Positions 16,792 to 24,451 of a stretch of DNA of 54,645 nt are shown here, piece by piece. The number at the start of each line of letters is the position of its first letter. Position 1 is the stretch's first letter. The notes under the pieces are model-generated. The model was not told the origin of the DNA and did not search any database. It saw nothing but the letters and a program-made list of their open reading frames with translations. Origin of the DNA: a virus. The stretch spans positions 1 through 54,645 of IMG/VR virus record IMGVR_UViG_3300042562_001062, one strand, 5' to 3'. Position numbers and translations under genes: made by a program.

Positions 16792-17174
16792 TTTGCTTTC
16801 CCTCCTTTCTCGGTAGGTGCTGCGGTGTGCGTGGCGCACTCAGCAGCGGTGTAGGTTTCCAGATGCTTCGGGTCACGGTTGATGCAACCACTGCCATGCT
16901 CAGCGTCGGTGTTGCGATCCGCAACACCCACGAACCGGACGTACACCACACCGCTGCGAGAAACAGCCTCAAATCCAGCGCCGAACGAGACCTGCCTGCC
17001 GCGGGCGATACGGGAAGTCAGCGCCCTAGCCGCCACATACGACGATCCGTTCGTCGGATACACCGCCCAGCAGCCCGGTCGGCCCCTGAGTTCGTCGGCG
17101 AACGCCCGCTGCTCCAAGCGGGTCAGCTTCCCGCCCAGCGGTGCCGGCGGATCAGCCCACTCGATTCCGGTCAC
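16773..17174 (-). CDS. Unknown protein, 133 residues
   Basis: Begins MTGIEWADPPAPLGGKLTRL and contains LEQRAFADELRGRPGCWAVY, which looks like an N-terminal helix followed by a beta-rich domain. Near the C-terminus palindrome copy 4 encodes VADRNT, and two Cys follow. It overlaps both neighbours by 4-19 bp. Function unknown. Confidence 0.7.
   Translation of the reverse strand: MTGIEWADPPAPLGGKLTRLEQRAFADELRGRPGCWAVYPTNGSSYVAARALTSRIARGRQVSFGAGFEAVSRSGVVYVRFVGVADRNTDAEHGSGCINRDPKHLETYTAAECATHTAAPTEKGGKAKWQRLS
16909..16927. repeat. 19-bp palindrome copy 4 (spacer gatcc)
   Basis: Perfect arms, inside the 133-residue gene, encoding VADRNT. Confidence 0.9.
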
Positions 17175-17536
17175 TGAGGCACCACCTTCACAGCGATACG
17201 CTTCACCTGGCCCCGAGCGGCGCGGACGTACCTGTCGCCGTCACCGCCGAGGACAGCGGCATTCAGCCTGACCCCGCCATCGTCCTTGATCACGACGTAG
17301 ATCCCGGGGAACCGAGGTCCAAGGGTCACCGTTTCCCCGAGTGCGAACACCTGGACAGGGGCAATGACCGGGCCTTTCCCGTCGTCGGGGCGGAGCATCG
17401 CGTGAGGGCAGCGTAACCCGCGGCCCCCGCCCTCCGGCTTCAGGGCGGCGTTCTTCGGGCCGTTCGACTTCACGACCCACACGCCGGGGTGCTTCGCGCT
17501 GTCCACCCGAACCTTCGTGCCTACCGGATACTGCAT
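17171..17536 (-). CDS. Unknown protein with KOW/SH3-like N-terminus
   Basis: A 121-residue protein starting MQYPVGTKVRVDSAKHPGVW with AGAAGGAGA upstream. Two segments (VGTKVRV...GVWVV and LGETVTLGPRFPGIYVVIKD) have the look of small beta barrels that bind nucleic acid or protein. It overlaps the next gene by ATGA. Inference only. Confidence 0.65.
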   Translation of the reverse strand: MQYPVGTKVRVDSAKHPGVWVVKSNGPKNAALKPEGGGRGLRCPHAMLRPDDGKGPVIAPVQVFALGETVTLGPRFPGIYVVIKDDGGVRLNAAVLGGDGDRYVRAARGQVKRIAVKVVPQ

Positions 17537-17769
17537 TGTTGTTCTCCTTCTTTTCGTGGGGTGTTGCGGAATGCAACAGTTCTTGTGCTGAGGCGCTGCG
17601 CCCAAGCGATGTGTTCGTCAGCAAGGTGACGGCCGCGAATTGCTGCCAAACGGTGCGCCCGCTGCCACCGGGGTACATGCACCCACGGAAAGTTCAGCAG
17701 GTCATAGAGCCGACCCCAGTTCACGGCCTCGTCTCCGGTGGTGGCGGGAAGTTCCCGTACATTCCCCAC
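17521..17769 (-). CDS. Unknown basic protein, 82 residues
   Basis: GTG start at 17769. It contains WGRLYDLLNFPWVHVPRWQR, rich in aromatic and basic residues. The C-terminus is encoded across palindrome copy 5 (VAFRNT). It overlaps the downstream gene by 16 bp and the upstream membrane-protein gene by 49 bp in another frame. Real gene likely but function unknown. Confidence 0.55.
   Translation of the reverse strand: MGNVRELPATTGDEAVNWGRLYDLLNFPWVHVPRWQRAHRLAAIRGRHLADEHIAWAQRLSTRTVAFRNTPRKEGEQQCSIR
17561..17579. repeat. 19-bp palindrome copy 5 (spacer ggaat)
   Basis: Left arm perfect; right arm ends G instead of C. Lies about 25 bp upstream of the start at 17536 and inside the preceding gene. 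Confidence 0.85.
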
Positions 17770-18101
17770 GGATCACCCTGCAGATACGCGGAGTTCTGAC
17801 GTTCAGCGAGCGCCGCCAACGCTGCTTTCTGGGCACGCGCCTTGACCTTGGCGCGCTGCTTCTCTCGTCGTTCAAGCCAAGTTCCGAAAACCAGCGCTGT
17901 CACACCCACAGCGATCAGGGTGATGTACCAGAACTTGATGGCCAGCGCGACGAAAATCAGAACCACGAAGAAGATGCCGAACAAACCGATGGGCGGCGGC
18001 GAAAGCTGCCTTTCATCGCCGTAGTAGACGTCGCCGTGGATAACATTGACGGCATTGTTATCGCCGACGATGTTGTTGTCGCCGGTGATGTTGATGCCCA
18101 T
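17721..18101 (-). CDS. Two-span membrane protein with Asn-rich tag
   Basis: A 126-residue protein. Residues 1-28 (MGINITGDNNIVGDNNAVNV...) form an Asn/Gly-rich tag, reminiscent of N-terminal tags on some bacterial conflict proteins. Residues about 37-80 make two membrane spans (IGLFGIFFVVLIFVALAIKF and a second with VGVTALVFGTWL). The C-terminus is basic and helical, ending in a PPPPETRP tail. Start overlaps the previous stop (TAATG). Function unknown; the conflict link is only a resemblance. Confidence 0.7.
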   Translation of the reverse strand: MGINITGDNNIVGDNNAVNVIHGDVYYGDERQLSPPPIGLFGIFFVVLIFVALAIKFWYITLIAVGVTALVFGTWLERREKQRAKVKARAQKAALAALAERQNSAYLQGDPWGMYGNFPPPPETRP

Positions 18102-18547
18102 TACTCGGCCCTCGTTTTGGGTGATACCGTCCAGGTGACATGCGCGTTTTCGTCGCACAACTGACCGTCCACCACGCGGTACCCGAACAGTTCGCTGTCC
18201 TCGCCTATGAGCCGGACAAAGGAACCTTCGTCGGCGAACCGGCCCAGCAGATACAGCATTTCTTCGCTGCCCAGCCACTTGTCCAGGTGATAACCCAGGC
18301 GGAACCCGTCGGTGTCATCTTCCTCGCAGTCATGGAACCCGGTCAGTTCTTCCACCGCCTCGGTCAGCGAGTCGAACGGCTTGATCCGCTGGCAGTCGTG
18401 CTCCGTGCTGCCGCCGAGCGCGTTGTGCGCCCGGTTCCAGCACGGCCGGTGCAATGCCGGGTCGGCGTTGATCTCGTCCAGCGCCGCCTTCACCTTGTCG
18501 GCGGGGATGTGGAAATCCGTCTCCCAGTTGTCAACTTGATACCCCAT
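18101..18547 (-). CDS. Unknown acidic protein, 148 residues
   Basis: Starts MGYQVDNWETDFHIPADKVK and carries a conserved-looking WLGSEEMLYLLGRFADEGSF segment. The composition is acidic and soluble. It overlaps the membrane-protein gene by one base. I do not recognise the family. Confidence 0.7.
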   Translation of the reverse strand: MGYQVDNWETDFHIPADKVKAALDEINADPALHRPCWNRAHNALGGSTEHDCQRIKPFDSLTEAVEELTGFHDCEEDDTDGFRLGYHLDKWLGSEEMLYLLGRFADEGSFVRLIGEDSELFGYRVVDGQLCDENAHVTWTVSPKTRAE

Positions 18548-18551
18548 AGCC

Positions 18552-18803
18552 TTAATCGTCCTTCCCTGTTGCGTACCAAATCGGCCAGTCGGCCAGTTCG
18601 CGGACTAGATCGGAAACATGACCGATCGGAATCTCAAACGGTTCACCCACATCTTTGGTGACTCCGTAGTTCAGGGTTTTTCCTGTTTCGGAAACCCGCT
18701 TCACCCGCTCTGTGCGCTGCACCCTCAAGGCGACCAGCTTGCTTTCGTCGCCCTCAACGGGTCGGACGTAGAAGTTGATGACTGTTCGATCGACTGCCAT
18801 CAT
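18552..18803 (-). CDS. Unknown protein, 83 residues
   Basis: Starts MMAVDRTVINFYVRPVEGDE after GAAGGGAGATGA; either of the two adjacent ATGs may be used. Predicted small beta-rich protein. The start overlaps the stop of the upstream 49-residue gene. No family recognised. Confidence 0.7.
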   Translation of the reverse strand: MMAVDRTVINFYVRPVEGDESKLVALRVQRTERVKRVSETGKTLNYGVTKDVGEPFEIPIGHVSDLVRELADWPIWYATGKDD

Positions 18804-18949
18804 TCATCTCCCTTCTTGTCGGTGTTGCGTTTCGCAACATCTTCTTCCAGCGCATCTTCGGGGTCACCGATGATTTCGATGCCGCCAGCGAACCGGCGCA
18901 TTGGCGAATCGTCACACGCCTTGCGCCACTCGTCGCGCTCCCATCCCAT
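18800..18949 (-). CDS. 49-residue protein ending in palindrome-encoded VAKRNT
   Basis: A short frame from ATG at 18949 to TGA at 18800. It begins MGWERDEWRKACDDSPMRRF and is helical and charged. Palindrome copy 6 encodes VAKRNT ten residues before the end, and the remaining codons contain the ribosome site of the next gene. Start and stop overlaps with neighbours support expression. Confidence 0.6.
   Translation of the reverse strand: MGWERDEWRKACDDSPMRRFAGGIEIIGDPEDALEEDVAKRNTDKKGDE
18822..18840. repeat. 19-bp palindrome copy 6 (spacer gtttc)
   Basis: Right arm ends T instead of C. It is 19 bp upstream of the start at 18803 and inside the 49-residue gene. Confidence 0.88.
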
Positions 18950-18950
18950 G

Positions 18951-19685
18951 TCAGACCTCCTCAATCTCAAGCTGGGTCACATGCTCAGGCAGGGTCACAA
19001 TTTCCTGCTCGTCGCGGCCAGTGATGTAGGCGATGACATGCTCGCGGGCGACATACCCGCTAGCGATCTTCGGCGAAGGATGATCGTCCTGCCGTAGACG
19101 CTCGGCGAACCACCGGGCACGGGCCTTGTCGAGGGTCCAGCTAAACCCCTGTAGCGCATCACCGAAGCGGTAGCCCCGGTAGATGCGGGTCATCGGCAGC
19201 AGCCCCCCCTTCTCCGGCGGGAGGTCGAATACGCATCGCACGTCCTCGTCCGACATCATCTCCCTTCCCTCGGCGTCAGCGGTGAAAGCTTCCCGCCAGG
19301 CCTCCCTGTTCTGCCAGGAGTTCTCGGTGTCGGACCACACCGACCCGAGCAGATCCCAATACCGGGGTCCGTCCAGATGCCAGCTGACGTCGAGGAACGC
19401 GTTGAGCCGGTACGGGCGCTCATACAGCCACACGCAGGTATCCCAGTCTCCTTTGCTTTTGGCTTTCTTCAACGCTTTCTTCTTGGCTTTTAGCTGGGCG
19501 TTGACGAAAGCGTTCATGACCGGGCTGTGAATCATGCTGAACACAAGCGGGTGCTTGATGGACGGCCCGAACGGACCGTCGTGATCCAGGTACATTGCGA
19601 GCGCGGGGTCCAGATCCTCCCGGGTTTGCATCAGCTTGTCGATTTGTTGCGTCAAATCTTCGGTGTTGCGTTTCGCAACAGTCAC
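18951..19685 (-). CDS. ADP-ribosyltransferase-like protein (putative)
   Basis: A 244-residue protein. The GTG at 19685 is chosen because it overlaps the previous stop as GTGA; the open frame extends further but runs into the neighbour. Palindrome copy 7 encodes residues 3-8 (VAKRNT). The C-terminal half has the order of motifs of Arg-Ser-Glu ADP-ribosyltransferases: IYRGYR (Arg), GFSWTLDKARARWFAERL (Ser-Trp-Thr) and GRDEQEIVTLP (E-x-E). Phage enzymes of this fold modify host proteins such as RNA polymerase. The rest (VFSMIHSPVMNAFVNA..) is not recognised. Enzymatic role is inferred. Confidence 0.55.
   Translation of the reverse strand: MTVAKRNTEDLTQQIDKLMQTREDLDPALAMYLDHDGPFGPSIKHPLVFSMIHSPVMNAFVNAQLKAKKKALKKAKSKGDWDTCVWLYERPYRLNAFLDVSWHLDGPRYWDLLGSVWSDTENSWQNREAWREAFTADAEGREMMSDEDVRCVFDLPPEKGGLLPMTRIYRGYRFGDALQGFSWTLDKARARWFAERLRQDDHPSPKIASGYVAREHVIAYITGRDEQEIVTLPEHVTQLEIEEV
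19663..19681. repeat. 19-bp palindrome copy 7 (spacer gtttc)
   Basis: Right arm ends G. It lies within codons 2-8 of the ADP-ribosyltransferase-like gene, so it overlaps the 5' end of translation. Confidence 0.88.
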
Positions 19686-20308
19686 TTTTCCCACATCCTT
19701 TTCTCCATCGTCTCGATCGTCATTGCGGTGCGTCGGGCCTCGTTGATGATGTGAGCTGTGCTGGTGACGATTTCCTGTATGAGTCCCGCCTCGGTTTGCT
19801 CGCGCAGGTAAGCGCGAATCTCGGGCGGTATCTTGGCGCTCAACTTGATGCCCATGTGCAGGGCTTCGGCGAAGCGGCCGGTCATGGCCGTAGGGGGAAT
19901 CTGCTCCCACAGCCCGATCCCCACCTTGCCGTTCTCCCGCACCACCGACGCGATGCGGACATCCCTAACGCCTGCGGCGTTAGCGGCGCTGACGATCGCC
20001 ACCTCTTTGCGGTTTGAGCGTTCCGACGGCGGCGCGTCACTGTCGTCATCGACGGGGGTTTCCGCGGACCACGCCGCGCTGCCGAACGCCACCTCGACCG
20101 CGCCGTGAACGACGCACAGTGCCATGATCAGGTCGGCGATCTGATCCTTGGCTTCAGGGTCGGTTGGCATTTCCGCGAACCCGACGAAGAACTCCCGGTC
20201 CCTGTCGTCGGTGACGATGATGAACGGAACGAAATCATCTTTGCCTTCCAGCGACAACGACGAGAACTCGATGAACTCCTTCGCCGTCTTCAGTGTTTTC
20301 ATACTCAC
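19682..20308 (-). CDS. Unknown protein, 208 residues
   Basis: Starts MSMKTLKTAKEFIEFSSLSL with AGGAGG upstream; GTG at 20308 or ATG at 20302 are both possible. Residues about 25-50 are acidic, the middle is Ser/Asp-rich linker, and the C-terminal half is helical (LREQTEAGLIQEIVTSTAHI). First gene after the 20371 hairpin, coupled to the ADP-ribosyltransferase-like gene. No family recognised. Confidence 0.7.
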   Translation of the reverse strand: MSMKTLKTAKEFIEFSSLSLEGKDDFVPFIIVTDDRDREFFVGFAEMPTDPEAKDQIADLIMALCVVHGAVEVAFGSAAWSAETPVDDDSDAPPSERSNRKEVAIVSAANAAGVRDVRIASVVRENGKVGIGLWEQIPPTAMTGRFAEALHMGIKLSAKIPPEIRAYLREQTEAGLIQEIVTSTAHIINEARRTAMTIETMEKRMWEK

Positions 20309-20370
20309 TTAACCTCCTGTAGGTTGAAGGTGCCCCTTTGGGCATCCTGCTTTCGTGGGGAAAGTTGGAC

Positions 20371-20406
20371 GGGTGGCCCCGGACTGGCAGTAGTCCGGGG
20401 CCACCC
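20371..20406 (-). terminator. 15-bp perfect hairpin after dnaN
   Basis: Arms 20371-20385 and 20392-20406 with a 6-base loop. It lies 7 bp after the stop of the sliding-clamp gene on the minus strand. There is no long T-run, so it may be a partial terminator or a processing stem that lowers expression of downstream genes. A TTTCGTGGGG element, seen before other leftward genes, lies beside it. Confidence 0.55.
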
Positions 20407-20412
20407 GACTTT

Positions 20413-21459
20413 CTAGCTAGCCTTCTTGATCGGCATGACCAGGTGAAGCGCGTCGGTGAGGTCGGAGATCACCACCGGCGATGTTGGATCAGTGATGCCG
20501 AGTACCGCCAGCTTCGATCCGAGTCCGCGAAGGGAATCGGCCAGCAACTTCGATGAAATGCTGACTGACACCGGTTCGATGAACTCGTTCTGCACGGTCT
20601 GGTACAGATCGACTTTCTGCTCGGTCCGTATGTCGCTGTCACCGTTCTCGCCGACAACGATGATCGAATTGCTGTCGATGGTGAGGCTGGTTTCAGTCCC
20701 GGTGATCGCCTTGAGCATCTGTTCACGGTCGAACACCACCTTGAGAGGCTGATCTTCCGGTATGAGTTTCCGCCAGTTAGGGAAGCTCACATCAGCCATC
20801 GGGCTGGTGCAGCTGCGGCCGGTTGACCGTAGCTGCACCCAAGGCCGATCGTTTACCGTGCCCGCCTCGACGAACACCGCCGTGTTGGTTTTGGCGAACG
20901 CCCGCAGTGACGCTGATTCGACCTGGCCGGTGAAACCGGACTGGCCGTAGGTCACGCGGGTCAGCCGGTGACGGTCGGTGCTGACCATCGTCCCGTTGTC
21001 GAACGCGACAGTTTTCAGCGCGGGAAGGTTGTCGTCGTTCCCGACGGAGGTCAGCACCTGGGTCAGGTTGTCCGGCATCAGCACCCCGAAGCCTTGCCCC
21101 GTGAACTGCGGCCACTCGGGGAAGTTGACCGCACTACTGGCTGACCGGATCGTCACCTTCCGCTCGGAGGACTCCAAGGTCAAGTCCTCGTCGTTGATGG
21201 TGATGGTGAGCGGCCCTTCCAGTGACTTCAGTGCGTCGAGCAGCTTGCTCGCCGCCACTGTGATGCTGACCTGATCCCCGCCGCCAGCGGCGACTATCGA
21301 CTCCCGGTACTGGTCGTCGCTGACACGCCGCACGATCACCGCTCCGATCACTGCGGTGATTTGAACGATGGCCGACACCGGTTCGACGGTGGGCATCTTG
21401 TTCAGCCAGGAGACTTCCTTGGCGAGCTTTTCGGCGACAACCTTCAATTCCTTGGTCAC
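20413..21459 (-). CDS. dnaN: DNA polymerase III sliding clamp (beta subunit)
   Basis: A 348-residue protein with beta-clamp features: three similar domains, FPEWPQF and FPNWRKLIP motifs at equivalent domain positions, and MVSTDRHRLTRV (the clamp T-D-x-H-R-L motif). The C-terminus (ALHLVMPIKK) matches the clamp MP.R ending loosely. GTG at 21459 follows AAGGGAAA; an ATG at 21537 would add 26 residues that span palindrome copy 8. Clamps tether replicative polymerases; a phage copy suggests takeover of host Pol III or of a phage enzyme. Confidence 0.82.
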   Translation of the reverse strand: MTKELKVVAEKLAKEVSWLNKMPTVEPVSAIVQITAVIGAVIVRRVSDDQYRESIVAAGGGDQVSITVAASKLLDALKSLEGPLTITINDEDLTLESSERKVTIRSASSAVNFPEWPQFTGQGFGVLMPDNLTQVLTSVGNDDNLPALKTVAFDNGTMVSTDRHRLTRVTYGQSGFTGQVESASLRAFAKTNTAVFVEAGTVNDRPWVQLRSTGRSCTSPMADVSFPNWRKLIPEDQPLKVVFDREQMLKAITGTETSLTIDSNSIIVVGENGDSDIRTEQKVDLYQTVQNEFIEPVSVSISSKLLADSLRGLGSKLAVLGITDPTSPVVISDLTDALHLVMPIKKAS

Positions 21460-21482
21460 TTTCTGTTTTCCCTTCGGTTGGG

Positions 21483-21501
21483 GTGTTGCGTTTTGCAACA
21501 G
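21483..21501. repeat. 19-bp palindrome copy 8 (spacer gtttt)
   Basis: Right arm ends G. Located 24 bp upstream of the dnaN GTG start. Confidence 0.88.
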
Positions 21502-21589
21502 GGCTGATGCCTTGTTGCGGCTGACCTGGACGGCCATGACCCGCCACCAGCGGCAAAGGCTGGTTGCGGGGGTAAAGCGGTCCAGATTG

Positions 21590-22474
21590 TTAGGCGATCT
21601 TCTTGGCTGCCCGCTTGACGGGTGCCTTCTTCGCGGGTGCGGGTGCCGGCGCCTCAGCGGGGGACTTGGCTTCGATCGACGCCGTGAGTTTCGCAAGCAG
21701 GTCCGACACGTCGGTGATGGCGTTGTCGTCACCGCCGTGCGCGATGCTGGCGATCTCCCCACCGGCGGCCTTCACGCTGATCGCCTCGTTGAGGTTGTCG
21801 GTGTAGGTGTCGGTGTAGTCGGACGGCTTCCAGGTTTTGGTCATCGTCTCGGCCAGCGACCGCATCACCGGCATCAGCCGGGGATCGACATCGGCGTCAC
21901 TGTCCGGAACCCCGCTGGCTTCGCGCAACTCGTCGGGCCACATCATGTTACGGATGATGAGGGAGCCGGTGGTCTGCTCGATGTCCAGCAACGCCAGGTG
22001 GTTACGTCCCCACCGGACGTAGGTGACGATGCCGACGATGCCGTCCTCGGCCAGCACCTTGCGGATCATCTTGTAGGTGACCTCGGCCTGCTTGCGCTTG
22101 GGGTCGGGGATCAGCCGGTAGACGTTCTGGTCGGCGAACAGCATCGGGTCGATCTGATCGGCTTTGACGAACTCGGGAACCTCCAGCGAGGTGCCGGTGT
22201 TGGCGGCGACTGTTTCCAGTTCGCTGGCGGTGAGGACGATCGTCTCGCCGTTCTCGTCGAAGCCTTTGCAGATTTCGTGCGAGCTGAGGGTTTCGCCGCA
22301 GCCCTCGCAGGACTTCGGCATCTTGACTTTGCCGTAGCTGCCGTCGTCGTGCTGGTGGTACATCGAACCTTTGCGGTCGTGGTTCTCGATGATGCCCACC
22401 ATCTTGACGGGGCAGCTGACCAGCCCGACGGTCAGATCGAGGTTGGCGATGGAGCGGGTGGAGGGTGCAGCCAT
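21590..22474 (-). CDS. ku: Ku DNA end-binding protein
   Basis: A 294-residue bacterial/phage Ku. Characteristic segments: the start with IANLDLTVGLVSCPVKMV, the CEGCGETL zinc-like pair at about residues 56-59, KGFDENGETIVLTASELE, and YRLIPDPKRKQAEVTYKMIR followed by VGIVTYVRWGRNHLALL. The tail is Ala/Pro/Lys-rich, as in bacterial Ku. Ku encircles DNA ends and recruits a ligase; phage Ku in Corndog and Omega is thought to help genome end-joining. Start has AAGCAGG upstream. Confidence 0.92.
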   Translation of the reverse strand: MAAPSTRSIANLDLTVGLVSCPVKMVGIIENHDRKGSMYHQHDDGSYGKVKMPKSCEGCGETLSSHEICKGFDENGETIVLTASELETVAANTGTSLEVPEFVKADQIDPMLFADQNVYRLIPDPKRKQAEVTYKMIRKVLAEDGIVGIVTYVRWGRNHLALLDIEQTTGSLIIRNMMWPDELREASGVPDSDADVDPRLMPVMRSLAETMTKTWKPSDYTDTYTDNLNEAISVKAAGGEIASIAHGGDDNAITDVSDLLAKLTASIEAKSPAEAPAPAPAKKAPVKRAAKKIA

Positions 22475-22513
22475 GATGATTTACCTGCTTTCTTTCGTGG
22501 GGAAAGGTGAAAG

Positions 22514-22532
22514 GTGTTGCGGTTTGCAACAC
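22514..22532. repeat. 19-bp palindrome copy 9 (spacer ggttt)
   Basis: Perfect arms, 40 bp upstream of the ku start and just after the stop of the upstream zinc-finger gene. Confidence 0.9.
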
Positions 22533-22536
22533 CCAG

Positions 22537-22812
22537 TCAGTGCGTCGCGGCAGCTTTTTGTGCTGCGCGTCTAGCCCGCTGGTAGTCGCGCCACCATGTG
22601 CGGCACTTGATGCAGTGGCACTCGTAGTGGGTGGCACCTGTCTGTGTGCCGTGCATGTTGTCGGGACATCCGCGTTCGATGGCGCGGTTCTTCGTTTCTT
22701 TTCGCTGCTGAGCTTTGCGTTTGTTGAGGCATTCCGGCGAGCATGTCTCCGGTGGCCGTCCGCGGTGGGATGGAATATCGAAGGCCCCGCCGCAAACCAG
22801 GCATTGCCGCAT
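22537..22812 (-). CDS. Zinc-finger protein
   Basis: A 91-residue basic protein starting MRQCLVCGGAFDIPSHRGRP with AGAAAGGAAA upstream. CLVCG with CSPEC forms one zinc site and CHCIKC a second. The C-terminus is Arg/Ala-rich. First gene of the transcription unit read from the promoter at 22941-22913. DNA- or RNA-binding role is inferred. Confidence 0.75.
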   Translation of the reverse strand: MRQCLVCGGAFDIPSHRGRPPETCSPECLNKRKAQQRKETKNRAIERGCPDNMHGTQTGATHYECHCIKCRTWWRDYQRARRAAQKAAATH

Positions 22813-22833
22813 GTGCGTTTCCTTTCTGCTGGG

Positions 22834-22852
22834 GTGTTGCGGTTTGCAACAC
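22834..22852. repeat. 19-bp palindrome copy 10 (spacer ggttt)
   Basis: Perfect arms, in the 5' leader of the zinc-finger gene, 22 bp upstream of its ATG. Confidence 0.9.
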
Positions 22853-22862
22853 GGTGAGGGGT

Positions 22863-22890
22863 GCCCGCCGGGAGTCAACTCCCGGCGGGC
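22863..22890 (-). promoter_or_regulatory. Leader hairpin, 12-bp stem
   Basis: Arms 22863-22874 and 22879-22890 (GCCCGCCGGGAG and complement) with a TCAA loop. It falls between the predicted transcription start (about 22906) and palindrome copy 10, so it would fold in the 5' leader RNA. Function could be stability or attenuation. Confidence 0.6.
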
Positions 22891-22912
22891 AGACTTCAAC
22901 CCTTCACCTATT

Positions 22913-22941
22913 ATTCTACCCTAGACAAGGGTTTTTGTCAA
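22913..22941 (-). promoter_or_regulatory. SigA-like leftward promoter P1
   Basis: TTGACA at 22941-22936, 17-bp spacer, TAGAAT at 22918-22913. ACCC lies 2 bp upstream of the -35, as in the other five promoters of this group. It drives the unit zinc finger, ku, dnaN and onward to 14834. Confidence 0.85.
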
Positions 22942-22948
22942 GGGGGTA

Positions 22949-24451
22949 CTAGTGGTTCAGTTCCTCGTAGCACTCAGCCAACGACTTCTCGCCGACGATC
23001 ACCTGCTCAACCGCCGACAGCCCGTAGCCGTTCGCTGCCAGGAACCGCAGATACGCCGCCGGAGAATCACCGGGGCGACGCCACTCATCCCGGCCCGTCA
23101 GGAACTCCAACGAACCCAACGTCACCCCCAGCAGGACAACCTCGGCGCGAGCATCGCTGACATGATCCAGCAACTCCCCTGACCGAATATCGGCACCCAG
23201 CAACTCGCCAGCAACATCGCCGCCCCGCTGCAACAGATACGGATCGGCGATCAGACGCTCCGCGATGAACGGAGCCGTCCCCTTCGGAGGGGTTTTCCGC
23301 TGCAACAACTCGGTGACGAACTTACGGCGCACCGTCATCGCAGCATCGCCGGCCTTGTTCAGCACGACCACCCGACGGCGCTCCGCCTTCTCCGCGGCCT
23401 TCTGTTCCAGATCCACAGAAGTCAGATCGGGTGGAGGTGAGACACCAACGCTGTGCCACTCGCTGACCGTCAGACCTTCGGCCTCCGGGTTGATGCAGTA
23501 GTAGACGTCGGGAACCCACTCGGTTTTCTCGTCAACCGAATCACAGTGCAGCATCCCCTCAGCGGCCTGCGCCTCAGGATCGTTCTCCGTCGCCCAGTCG
23601 ATCAGAGACTCATCGACAGGATTGCCTTCCATGTCGACGAAAACCGCCTCGTCGCTCAACGTGATCGCCCAGTTCGCCGGATTCTTCACCGCTGACTCGT
23701 CGGCTGCTTCACCGTCAGCCGTCAGCAACGCGTGCAACGGCACCGCTGGCATGTCAGCAACTTCACGGCGCTTAACCACTGCGAAACCCTTCTTACGCCA
23801 AGGCTCCGACGCCTTCTCCCGCTCGATTTCGGCGGCACGATCCCTCCGTAGACGCTCCATTTCGTGCTCGAAATAGGGACGGCCCACCGCAGCCATTAGG
23901 CGATTCTTGGCACGCTCATCGCCCTCGAACTCGGCAAGTCCTGCTGCCTCGTCCAACGTGACCGTCCCGGCCTCCAGCGCGGACATCGCCGTCTCCGACT
24001 CGCCCACCGACTTGGACTTCTTCACCCGCTCCGGTGACACCGACAGCCGCTTAGCGACCTTTGTCACCGACAGCCCGGTGTCCAACAGCTGCTGGATGCC
24101 CTTCACGCGGTCCACGGAGGTCAGCGCCAGACGCTGATCGTTCTCCACGATCTGCTGCGACAGCCGGGTGGCGGTATCCAGCGCGGCGTCAGAGATGTAC
24201 ACCGGAATGGAAGTCAGCCCCGCTTCCCGGGCAGCCAGAGTGCGGCGCTGACCGGCACGAACCTTCACCTTGCCGCCCTCCCGCACCGCGACGATCGGCA
24301 CCAGCACGCCGTTTTCCTTGACGCTGGCGACGAACTGCTTCGTGAGGGACGCCTCCGTCCTCACATTCGTCTCGACCTCGATCTCGTTCGGGTCGAGATG
24401 TTCCAGCACTCCGGTTGTCATTGGTGTTTCCACCTTGTTGGGTGTTGTCAT
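22949..24451 (-). CDS. ParB-like protein (partition/CTP-switch nuclease fold plus HTH)
   Basis: A 500-residue protein. Residues about 15-110 form the ParB/Spo0J N-terminal domain (VETNVRTEASLTKQFVASVK, VRAGQRRTLAAREAGL). Residues about 115-190 hold the ParB-type HTH region (TGLSVTKVAKRLSVSPERVKK). The long C-terminal part (200-500) is unlike plasmid ParB and includes a Lys/Arg/Glu coil and no clear dimer domain. No ParA is encoded here. Such proteins bind palindromic sites and spread; it is a natural candidate reader of the 41 palindromes, which is inference. Start overlaps the previous stop (ATGA). Confidence 0.8.
   Translation of the reverse strand: MTTPNKVETPMTTGVLEHLDPNEIEVETNVRTEASLTKQFVASVKENGVLVPIVAVREGGKVKVRAGQRRTLAAREAGLTSIPVYISDAALDTATRLSQQIVENDQRLALTSVDRVKGIQQLLDTGLSVTKVAKRLSVSPERVKKSKSVGESETAMSALEAGTVTLDEAAGLAEFEGDERAKNRLMAAVGRPYFEHEMERLRRDRAAEIEREKASEPWRKKGFAVVKRREVADMPAVPLHALLTADGEAADESAVKNPANWAITLSDEAVFVDMEGNPVDESLIDWATENDPEAQAAEGMLHCDSVDEKTEWVPDVYYCINPEAEGLTVSEWHSVGVSPPPDLTSVDLEQKAAEKAERRRVVVLNKAGDAAMTVRRKFVTELLQRKTPPKGTAPFIAERLIADPYLLQRGGDVAGELLGADIRSGELLDHVSDARAEVVLLGVTLGSLEFLTGRDEWRRPGDSPAAYLRFLAANGYGLSAVEQVIVGEKSLAECYEELNH

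Noticed and set aside
21368-22510. Long rightward open frames across dnaN and ku (and similarly 26344-27633)
   Set aside because: They are opposite well-supported genes, have Gly/Arg/Val-rich shadow composition and no ribosome site.
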